This document shows, piece after piece, positions 1 through 6,076 of a DNA stretch of 64,000 bases. The number at the start of each line of letters is the position of its first letter. Within the stretch, counting starts at the first letter, position 1. A program made the translations under genes and the position numbers. Source of the stretch: Arthrobacter sp. ZGTC131 (lineage in GTDB: Bacteria > Actinomycetota > Actinomycetes > Actinomycetales > Micrococcaceae). The notes under the pieces are model-generated. The model had not been told where the DNA came from, did no database searches, and saw nothing but the letters and a program-made list of their open reading frames with translations. The DNA lies in assembly GCF_002929275.1 (NCBI RefSeq), contig NZ_PJIK01000003.1:332546-396545 (forward strand), written 5' to 3'.

Positions 1-452
1 ACAGCCCTCGCGTTGGCGGGCGAATCCGAGGGCGCGGTCCAGTCCGTGAACACCACGCGGGCACCGTAGCGGTGCAGCAGTTCCAGCTTTTCGGAGGAAA
101 TCGAGTCTCCGGTCACCACCACTACCGGGTGGCCGGTCAGCGCCCCGATCAGCGCCAGTCCGATCCCGGTGTTGCCGGACGTGCTCTCCACGATGGTTCC
201 GCCCGGCTGCAGCTGTCCGCTGCGCTCGGCCGCACGGACCATGCTCAGCGCGGTCCGGTCCTTGATGGAGCCGCCCGGATTCTCCGATTCCAGCTTCACG
301 AACACCGTGCTGCCGAGCCCCCTGCTGAGCACTTCCAGGGGCACCAGGGGCGTGTGGCCCACCTGCGCCAGGACAGCCCCGGCGTCGGCCGACAGGTCCA
401 CCGCTGGCGCCGCATGCCTGGCCGCCCGTTGCCTGCCCGTCACGGTGCTCAT
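1..452 (-). CDS. PLP-dependent cysteine synthase / beta-synthase family protein (3' end outside window)
   Basis: The gene is cut by the left window edge; about 150 N-terminal residues are visible. The translation contains the cofactor-lysine region of fold-type II PLP enzymes (ENPGGSIKDR, with the Schiff-base Lys in SIKDR) and the phosphate/substrate loop ESTSGNTGIGLA. Both are diagnostic of cysteine synthase, cystathionine beta-synthase and related beta-replacement enzymes. An N-terminal stretch of about 20 residues precedes the usual start of the domain. The ATG overlaps the stop of the ammonia-lyase gene in an ATGA, so the two are translationally coupled, with an AGGAGAG ribosome site just upstream. 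Family assignment is firm. The exact substrate (O-acetylserine or another activated amino acid) cannot be read from this part; the LLM monooxygenase and ammonia-lyase in the same operon point to a dedicated pathway rather than housekeeping CysK. Confidence 0.85.
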   Translation of the reverse strand, partial: MSTVTGRQRAARHAAPAVDLSADAGAVLAQVGHTPLVPLEVLSRGLGSTVFVKLESENPGGSIKDRTALSMVRAAERSGQLQPGGTIVESTSGNTGIGLALIGALTGHPVVVVTGDSISSEKLELLHRYGARVVFTDWTAPSDSPANARA

Positions 453-2104
453 GCCTCTCCTTCCGCATCATCGTCGTCGGCCAAGGCTTGCGTCCGCAGC
501 TCCGGCAGCCCGGCCAGCAGCTCCCGCAGCCCCGCCCGGGCCCGGTCAACCAGTACCGCCGCCGGCAGCTGGCCTGCCAGTAGCACGGATAGATGGTCGA
601 CGACGGCACCGGTCCCCTTGCCGAGCGGCCTCGCCCCGGCGGCGGACTCGCTTCCTCCGGCTTCCGCGCCCTGCGCCTCGGCCAGGAGGTAAGTGGCCGT
701 CAGCGCCTCGATGGTGAGCAGCTTCCCAGCGGCTTCCACCGCGCGTTCCAGCTGCTGGAGGGCCAGCGGTGCCAGCGTGGAGTGGTCCTCCACGTCGGCG
801 GAAAGTGTCGGGGCGCCGAGCGTGGCCGGGGCAGCGAGGAACTTCAGCTCGGCCAGCAGCCCCGCGGCCGAATACCAGAGCAGGCCCGGGAGGTCCTCGG
901 ACGCCAGCGGAGTCCCGCTCCGCGCGGCCTCCAGGTTGAGCTGCCGGATGAGCCGCTGCGGCGGATAGAGCTTGGCAATCCGCCGCTCGCTGCTGATTCC
1001 CACGTGTGCCAGTCCCAGCCGCAGCGCCTCGAAGGCAAGGGCGAGCTGCATCGGCTGGAAGTTCCCGCCCGAGATCATCCGGCCGGACACCAGGTCCGTC
1101 ATCGGGTTGTCGCCGCGGCCGTTGAGCTCCACCTCCAGCGCCTCGGCCAGCGCGGTGACCTGGGCCCGGAAGGCGCCGTGTGTCTGCGGCGCGGCCCGGA
1201 AGGACAGGGCGTCCTGCACGGACACAGCGCGCCGGGGGTCCTCCAGCCAGCCGCCGCGCAGCAGGCGCCGGACCTTCGCGGCCGAGACCCTCTGGCCGTC
1301 CACGGCCTTGGCCGCCTGCACCGCCGGCGAAAACGGGCTGAGGTTCCCGCCGCCGTCGTACCTTGCCGTCGCCTCCAGGGATAACGCGAGCGCGGTGTCC
1401 GCGAGGTCCGCCAACTGCAGGAGCCGGCCCAATTCGAGCGCGCCCGCGCCGATCGAGTACGCGTTGGCGCTGACCAGGGCGAGGGCCTCTGCCGGCGCGA
1501 GGACCAGCGGCTCCAGCCCGGCCCGGGAGAGGGCCTCGGCGCCGGCCACGACGGTGCCATCGGCCGCGAGCGCCTGCCCTTCCCCGATGGCGACGGCGGC
1601 CACGGCGGCCAGCTGGGTCAGGTCCGAAGAGCCCACGGAGCCGTCGCGCGGAATGGCCGGAACCACTCCCCTGTTGAGCAGCCCGGCGTAGAACCTGGCC
1701 GTGTCCGGGCGCACTCCCGAGCCGCCGCGGGTGAAGCCGATGAGCCTGGCCAGGATCACGGCGCGCACCTCGTCGGGGGCCAGCAGCGCTCCCACGCCGC
1801 TGTGGTGGTACCGGATCACCTGGATCTGGTAATCAAGGATGGACTCCGCCTCGACGGCAGTGTCCCGGCCGGAGCCGAGCAGCGTGTTGAGTCCGTACAC
1901 TCTGTGGCCGGAGTCGATGGCCGCCTGGACCACGTCGCGCGACATACCCATCAAGTCGAGGGCGTCTGCGCTCAGGACCACCTCAATCCCCGGATCTGCC
2001 GCGGCCCTCGCCACTTCCTCGGCCCGGATGTGCGCCGTGCCGATCAGGAAGGCTCCCCGCCGGGTTCCCGGCTGGAGGCCTTCGGCTGCCTTGGCCCCGT
2101 CCAT
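449..2104 (-). CDS. Histidine/aromatic ammonia-lyase (HAL/PAL) family protein with variant MIO motif
   Basis: A 551-residue protein, slightly longer than typical HutH (about 510). The HAL/PAL fold is clear: VYGLNTLLGSG near residues 69-79, RLIGFTRGGSGVRPD near 120-134, QDALSFR near 297, QTHGAF near 307, GDNP near 331 and SGGNFQ near 345. The segment that in HAL carries the Ala-Ser-Gly triad forming the MIO electrophile (GSVGASGDL) reads GSVGSSDL at 155-162. It is one residue shorter and lacks a normal ASG triad. I chose the ATG at 2104, four bases after the stop of the monooxygenase gene; the same frame stays open farther upstream but only as a shadow of that gene. No good ribosome site is visible, which fits coupling to the upstream gene. 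The substrate is unknown; without a standard MIO it may not be a simple histidine lyase. Confidence 0.85.
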   Translation of the reverse strand: MDGAKAAEGLQPGTRRGAFLIGTAHIRAEEVARAAADPGIEVVLSADALDLMGMSRDVVQAAIDSGHRVYGLNTLLGSGRDTAVEAESILDYQIQVIRYHHSGVGALLAPDEVRAVILARLIGFTRGGSGVRPDTARFYAGLLNRGVVPAIPRDGSVGSSDLTQLAAVAAVAIGEGQALAADGTVVAGAEALSRAGLEPLVLAPAEALALVSANAYSIGAGALELGRLLQLADLADTALALSLEATARYDGGGNLSPFSPAVQAAKAVDGQRVSAAKVRRLLRGGWLEDPRRAVSVQDALSFRAAPQTHGAFRAQVTALAEALEVELNGRGDNPMTDLVSGRMISGGNFQPMQLALAFEALRLGLAHVGISSERRIAKLYPPQRLIRQLNLEAARSGTPLASEDLPGLLWYSAAGLLAELKFLAAPATLGAPTLSADVEDHSTLAPLALQQLERAVEAAGKLLTIEALTATYLLAEAQGAEAGGSESAAGARPLGKGTGAVVDHLSVLLAGQLPAAVLVDRARAGLRELLAGLPELRTQALADDDDAEGEA

Positions 2105-2108
2105 GGCG

Positions 2109-3437
2109 CTAAAAGTCCAGCAGGTTCCGGCGGAACCCGCCGTCGCCGTAGCTTGTCCGCAGCAGCCCCCGGCGGCGCAGCACCGGCGCCAGCTTGTCCA
2201 GCACACCGTGCACGGTGGCGGGGTCCACGAATCCGGAGAACAGAAAGCCGTCCCCGCCCACCGCCGCCCCGGTCTCCTCCAGGTGGTCGGCGATGTCCTC
2301 GGCCGTGCCGATGATGCTGTCGCCGGCGCCGCCGCTCCTGGCATGCAGGAGCTGTCGCAGCGTGGAACCGGGCGGACCGGCCTTGGCGAAGTGGTCCAGC
2401 GTGCCCTGGTTGCTGTTGGTCCTGAGCTCCGGGAGGGGCTCGTCCAGATCGAACTGCTTGAAGTCGATCACGGAAAGATAGGAGATGGAGTTCAGCTGGC
2501 TGTCGATGTCCCGCTGCGTGAGTTCCCGCCGCGCGGCCCGGAGCTCGTCCGCCTCCGCCCGGGATCCCACCACGGTGGGCTTGAGGACAAAGAGGACCTT
2601 GACGTCGTCGGGGTTCCGGCCGGCGGCTGCCGCCTCTGAGCGGATCGAGTCACGGTAGGCCTTCATCCCGTCGGTGCCGCGGGCAAGGGCAATGGCAACG
2701 TCCGCGTTGCCCCCGGCGAACGCCTTGCCGCGCGGGGAGGCACCGGCCTGCACCAGCACGGGCTCCTCCGGCAGCGGTGCCGTGTTCAGCGGGCCGCGGA
2801 CCTTGAAGAACTCGCCATTGTGGTGGATGGGCCTGACCTTGGTGTGGTCCGCGAAGATGCCGGCGCCGGTGTCCTCAATAATCGCGTCGGGTTCCCAGCT
2901 GCGCCAGAGGTTGCGCACAACGTTCACAAATTCCTCGGCCTTCTCATACCGGAGGTCGTGTTCGATCTGCTGGTCCAGGCCGTAGTTCTGCGCGGCGAGG
3001 TCGCTGCCCGAGGTCACCACGTTCCAGCCGAGCTGCCCGTTGGAGAAGTGCTGCAGCGTGGCCAGGAGCCGGGCCGCAGTAAAGGGCGGGTAGAAGGATG
3101 CGCTGACGGTGGGCACAATCCCGAGGTGTTCCGTGGCGGAGAGCAGGTACGGCACCAGCGCGAGCGGATCATGCTTCGGCGCGAAGGACGCCTGGGCCAG
3201 ACTCACCTCGGCGCTGCCGCCGTATGTATCCGGGACGGTGAGCGAATCCTCGATGATGAACAGGTCCAGGCCCGCCCGCTCGAACTCGCGCACGGCATGC
3301 TGGTACAGCGCGGGTTTCTTCCAGTCGTACCCGACCCCGTAGCCCGGCGTCCCCCAGCCCTGGACTCCAAAGCCATGGCCCACAAACCATCCAAAGTGCA
3401 GCATGGGACTGACTGTATTGCCGCTCGACTCGTTCAC
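2109..3437 (-). CDS. LLM-class flavin-dependent monooxygenase (NtaA/SnaA/DszA type)
   Basis: A 442-residue luciferase-like flavin monooxygenase of the nitrilotriacetate / dibenzothiophene-sulfone monooxygenase subgroup, which uses FMNH2 supplied by a separate reductase. Seen in the sequence: the N-terminal MLHFGWFVGHG strand, EHLGIVPTVSASFYPPF, the flavin-region block LGWNVVTSGSD followed by AAQNYGLD, and PVLVQAGASPRGKAFA. All are typical of this subgroup. It is the first visible gene of a minus-strand operon with the ammonia-lyase-like and cysteine-synthase-like genes. The start is a GTG; an in-frame ATG 11 codons downstream is possible. It lies divergent from the SAM-riboswitch methionine operon, so a role in releasing or processing an organosulfur or N-substituted compound is plausible, but that is inference. 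Confidence 0.88.
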   Translation of the reverse strand: MNESSGNTVSPMLHFGWFVGHGFGVQGWGTPGYGVGYDWKKPALYQHAVREFERAGLDLFIIEDSLTVPDTYGGSAEVSLAQASFAPKHDPLALVPYLLSATEHLGIVPTVSASFYPPFTAARLLATLQHFSNGQLGWNVVTSGSDLAAQNYGLDQQIEHDLRYEKAEEFVNVVRNLWRSWEPDAIIEDTGAGIFADHTKVRPIHHNGEFFKVRGPLNTAPLPEEPVLVQAGASPRGKAFAGGNADVAIALARGTDGMKAYRDSIRSEAAAAGRNPDDVKVLFVLKPTVVGSRAEADELRAARRELTQRDIDSQLNSISYLSVIDFKQFDLDEPLPELRTNSNQGTLDHFAKAGPPGSTLRQLLHARSGGAGDSIIGTAEDIADHLEETGAAVGGDGFLFSGFVDPATVHGVLDKLAPVLRRRGLLRTSYGDGGFRRNLLDF

Positions 3438-3548
3438 GCTTGCCTGGTTTCATCCGGCGTTACGGTGGTTCATCTCCCGTCATTATCCCCCCGGCCCGCG
3501 GCTTTGCAACCGGACTTCCGGGGCCCCAGCGTTACGCAACATGACGGT

Positions 3549-3570
3549 GACGGCGGTGCGCGCCGCCGTC
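3549..3570. other. GC-rich hairpin upstream of the SAM riboswitch
   Basis: GACGGCGG and CCGCCGTC form an 8-bp perfect stem with a 6-nt loop. It lies in the divergent promoter region between the LLM monooxygenase gene and the riboswitch. No T-run follows, so I do not call it a terminator. Its role is unknown. Confidence 0.45.
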
Positions 3571-3587
3571 GTCGGTGTTACGTTTTT

Positions 3588-3706
3588 GGGGAGTAATGAG
3601 AACCGGCGCCAAGCCCTGACTGGCCGGTCGGCAACCCTCCCTTTCGCGGCGGGGTGCCTCAGGTGAATACTCGGCATATCGACCACTTCGAGCTGCAAGC
3701 GTGAGA
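3588..3706 (+). ncRNA. SAM-IV class S-adenosylmethionine riboswitch
   Basis: The RNA shows the features I recall for the actinobacterial SAM-IV aptamer. GAGTA at 3591-3595 pairs with TACTC at 3668-3672 to close the core. Between them are the GGCGCCAAGCCC...GGTCGGCAACCC block and the GCGGCGGGGTGCC...GGTGAA block of the SAM-I/IV core. A 3' hairpin region ends in GCAAGCGTGAG, as in known SAM-IV RNAs. It sits 14 nt before the start codon of a three-gene operon containing metZ, where SAM-IV elements are known to occur. The ribosome site GAAGGAG (3707-3713) directly abuts the aptamer end, so control is probably by hiding the ribosome site when SAM is bound (inference). Confidence 0.88.
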
Positions 3707-3720
3707 GAAGGAGATCCGTC

Positions 3721-4029
3721 ATGACGGACGCCCCCGCCGGCGTAACCCTGCCGGCCCAGCAGGACAAACCCGAGGAAAAACTGTCCTACCGGCTGATCAC
3801 GGGCCCGGACGACCGCGCCTTCTGTGAGCGCATCTCCACCGCCCTGGCAGAGGGGTACGTGCTGCACGGCAGCCCCGCCGCCGCGTACAACGGCATCAAC
3901 GTGATCGTGGCGCAGGCCCTTGTCCTGCCCGCGGCCATCGCCAGCGCCGACGCCGCCGTGGCCACCGCCGTTGACCGGCTCGATTCGGACGACGACCTCA
4001 ACGCCGAAGCGTTCGAGGGGCACGCATGA
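3721..4029 (+). CDS. DUF1737 domain protein, first gene of SAM-regulated operon
   Basis: A 102-residue small acidic protein. Residues about 22-65 (YRLITGPDDRAFCERIS, then LAEGYVLHGSPA) match the DUF1737 pattern, a short domain of unknown function. The ATG is preceded by GAAGGAG at 7-nt spacing. It overlaps the next gene in an ATGA. Together with the rhodanese and metZ genes it forms one riboswitch-controlled unit, so it probably takes part in sulfur assimilation into methionine. No catalytic motif is visible, and whether it is a regulator or an adaptor is unknown. Confidence 0.75.
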   Translation: MTDAPAGVTLPAQQDKPEEKLSYRLITGPDDRAFCERISTALAEGYVLHGSPAAAYNGINVIVAQALVLPAAIASADAAVATAVDRLDSDDDLNAEAFEGHA

Positions 4030-4436
4030 GCTACGCCGGCGACCTCACCCCGCCGGACGCGTGGGCCAAGCTGGAGGAGGGCGCCATTTTGGTGGACGTC
4101 CGCACCGAGGGCGAGTGGGCGCACATCGGCATCCCGGACACCAAGGCCACCGAGAACGACCCGCTGTTCATCCAGTGGACTTTCCCCGGCGGCATCCCCA
4201 ACCGCGACTTCATTGAGCAGCTGAAGCAGCAGGCTCCGGAGGACACCGCGGTGGAGCTCGTGTTCCTGTGCCGCTCGGGCCAGCGCTCCATCGCCGCCGC
4301 CATTGCCGCCACGCAGGCGGGCTTCACCGCCTACAACGTCCTGGAGGGCTTCGAGGGCGAGCCCGACCGCTACGGCGAGCGCACCGTCAACGGCTGGAAG
4401 AACCGCGGCCTGCCAACGAATCTGGGAAAGAACTAA
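4026..4436 (+). CDS. Rhodanese-like sulfurtransferase domain protein
   Basis: A 136-residue single-domain rhodanese. The DVRTEGEW motif lies near residue 25 and the active-site loop FLCRSGQRS carries the candidate persulfide Cys82; the six-residue loop CRSGQR suits a sulfurtransferase. The C-terminal part (NVLEGFEGE, then GWKNRGLP) is the usual rhodanese ending. It overlaps the DUF1737 gene by ATGA and is followed directly by metZ. By position it likely passes sulfane sulfur to, or removes it from, the MetZ reaction. That partnership is inference from the operon; the family is certain. Confidence 0.88.
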   Translation: MSYAGDLTPPDAWAKLEEGAILVDVRTEGEWAHIGIPDTKATENDPLFIQWTFPGGIPNRDFIEQLKQQAPEDTAVELVFLCRSGQRSIAAAIAATQAGFTAYNVLEGFEGEPDRYGERTVNGWKNRGLPTNLGKN

Positions 4437-5645
4437 GTGACCTTCAATCAAGACGCCGCAGGATGGAGCCCGGAGACCCAGGCCGTCCGCGGCGGGCTGG
4501 ACCGCACCAACTTCCAGGAAACCACGGAGCCCGTGTTCCTGAACTCCGGATTCGTCTACGAATCCGCCGCCGCCGCTGAGCGTGCCTTCACCGGCGAGGA
4601 CGAACGCTTCGTCTACTCCCGGTACGGCAACCCGTCCGTGGCCACCTTCCAGGAGCGGCTGCGCCTGCTGGAGGGCACTGAGGCATGCTTTGCGACGGCG
4701 TCCGGCATGTCCGCCGTGTTCACCGCGCTCGGTGCGCTGCTTGCCGCCGGGGACCGCGTGGTGGCGGCCCGTTCCCTGTTCGGCTCCTGCTTCGTGATCC
4801 TCAACGAGATCCTGCCGCGCTGGGGCGTGGAGACGGTGTTCGTCGACGGGCCGGACCTGGAGCAGTGGCGCGAGGCACTTTCGGTTCCAACCACCGCCGT
4901 GTTCTTCGAGTCGCCTTCCAACCCCATGCAGGAGATCGTGGACATCGCCGCGGTCAGTGAACTGGCGCATGCCGCCGGGGCCACCGTCGTCGTCGACAAC
5001 GTCTTTGCCACACCGCTGCTGCAGCGCTGCGGCGAGCTCGGCGCGGACGTGATCGTCTACTCCGGCACCAAGCACATCGACGGCCAGGGCCGGGTGCTGG
5101 GCGGCGCCATCCTGGGCACCAAGGAATTCATCGACGGGCCCGTCAAGCAGCTCATGCGCCACACCGGGCCGGCGCTCTCCGCGTTCAACGCCTGGGTGCT
5201 CACCAAGGGCCTGGAAACCATGGCCCTGCGCGTGAACCACTCGTCGGCCACCGCCCTGCGCCTCGCCGAATGGCTTGAGGGCCAGCCCGCCGTCAGCTGG
5301 GTCAAGTACCCGCTGCTGAAATCCCACCCGCAGTACGACCTCGCCGCCAAGCAGATGAAGGCCGGCGGCACCGTGCTCACGCTGGAACTAGCGACGACGG
5401 CCGGCCAGTCGGGCAAGGACGCCGCCTTTGCGCTGCTGGACGCCCTGAAGATCATCGACATCTCCAACAACCTGGGGGATGCCAAGTCCCTCATCACCCA
5501 CCCCGCCACCACGACGCACCGCGCCATGGGTCCCGAAGGCCGCTCGGCCATCGGCCTCAGCGACGGCGTGGTGCGCCTGTCCGTGGGGCTCGAGGACCCG
5601 GAGGACCTGATCCGGGACCTGGAGCAGGCGCTCAAGCAGATCTGA
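4437..5645 (+). CDS. metZ: O-succinylhomoserine sulfhydrylase (MetZ)
   Basis: A 402-residue fold-type I PLP enzyme of the Cys/Met metabolism family. SRYGNPS near residue 61, ATASGMSAV near 83, VVDNVFATP near 186 and SGTKHIDGQGR with PLP Lys212 are all present. The IDGQGR(V)LGG signature is the one found in MetZ rather than in cystathionine gamma-synthase. It makes homocysteine from activated homoserine and sulfide. It starts with GTG directly after the rhodanese stop, with GGGAAAG about 8 nt upstream. Control by the SAM-IV riboswitch fits feedback by the end product. O-acetylhomoserine as substrate is an alternative that cannot be excluded by eye. Confidence 0.92.
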   Translation: MTFNQDAAGWSPETQAVRGGLDRTNFQETTEPVFLNSGFVYESAAAAERAFTGEDERFVYSRYGNPSVATFQERLRLLEGTEACFATASGMSAVFTALGALLAAGDRVVAARSLFGSCFVILNEILPRWGVETVFVDGPDLEQWREALSVPTTAVFFESPSNPMQEIVDIAAVSELAHAAGATVVVDNVFATPLLQRCGELGADVIVYSGTKHIDGQGRVLGGAILGTKEFIDGPVKQLMRHTGPALSAFNAWVLTKGLETMALRVNHSSATALRLAEWLEGQPAVSWVKYPLLKSHPQYDLAAKQMKAGGTVLTLELATTAGQSGKDAAFALLDALKIIDISNNLGDAKSLITHPATTTHRAMGPEGRSAIGLSDGVVRLSVGLEDPEDLIRDLEQALKQI

Positions 5646-5656
5646 GTGACTGACTT

Positions 5657-5676
5657 CCGCGGGCTTTATCCCGCGG
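5657..5676. terminator. Hairpin after metZ
   Basis: CCGCGGG and CCCGCGG pair across a 6-nt loop, 12 nt after the metZ stop and before the convergent DUF1905 gene. There is no T-run, so termination efficiency is uncertain. It could serve both directions. Confidence 0.5.
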
Positions 5677-5695
5677 GCTGAATTCCGGATGGCCG

Positions 5696-6025
5696 TCAGT
5701 CGTCGCGCTGGACGGTGAACACGACATCCACTTCATCTCCGGCGCTGATGCCTGCCGCCGTCCTGACGGTCTTCTTGACCGGGAGCAGGTAAGACCCGCT
5801 CTTGCTGTCGGGGAACAGGGATGTCTCCCACCGGTGGCCGGCGATCGACGCCGCCACTTTCACGGAGCCGAAGCCCTTCCGGAAGGCGGCCGACTCCTCG
5901 CGGACCTCGTCGGCCAGGTCCTCCGGCAGCGTAAGGAAGTGCCAGCCGGAGTCCCCCGGGTAGAGCCACAATTCGGCCCGGAACGCATACGAGGTGGTCA
6001 CGAGATGAGTATCGCACGGCGTCAT
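5696..6025 (-). CDS. DUF1905 domain protein
   Basis: A 109-residue protein matching DUF1905: FRAELWLYPGDSGWHFLTLP near the start, GFGSVKVAASIAG in the middle and TSLFPDSKSGSYLLPVKK followed by GDEVDVVF at the end. This small beta-barrel family has no firmly known function; members often occur alone or fused to YdeI-like domains. The start could instead be the GTG at 6001, which gives the usual family N-terminus; neither start has a strong ribosome site. It is divergent from the iron-box gene, and the iron box lies only 20 nt upstream of its ATG, so it may share iron control. Confidence 0.8.
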   Translation of the reverse strand: MTPCDTHLVTTSYAFRAELWLYPGDSGWHFLTLPEDLADEVREESAAFRKGFGSVKVAASIAGHRWETSLFPDSKSGSYLLPVKKTVRTAAGISAGDEVDVVFTVQRDD

Positions 6026-6044
6026 CCCGGGAAATCAGTTTTAC

Positions 6045-6063
6045 TTAGGTAAGCCTTAACTAA
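6045..6063. promoter_or_regulatory. IdeR/DtxR-type iron box
   Basis: TTAGGTAAGCCTTAACTAA matches the actinobacterial iron-box consensus TTAGGTTAGGCTAACCTAA at 15 of 19 positions. It lies between two divergent genes, 13 nt upstream of the GTG of the adenylation/acyltransferase gene, where a bound Fe(II)-IdeR/DtxR repressor would block transcription. Consensus knowledge is established; occupancy here is inference. Confidence 0.75.
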
Positions 6064-6076
6064 TAACATCTTCCGG

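Noticed and set aside
2105-2344. N-terminal extension of the ammonia-lyase frame by 80 codons
   Set aside because: The extension overlaps the LLM gene completely and reads as low-complexity shadow; the start at 2104 fits the operon spacing.
3786-5327. 513-codon open frame on minus, opposite the methionine operon
   Set aside because: Shadow of three well-supported genes with a riboswitch in front.
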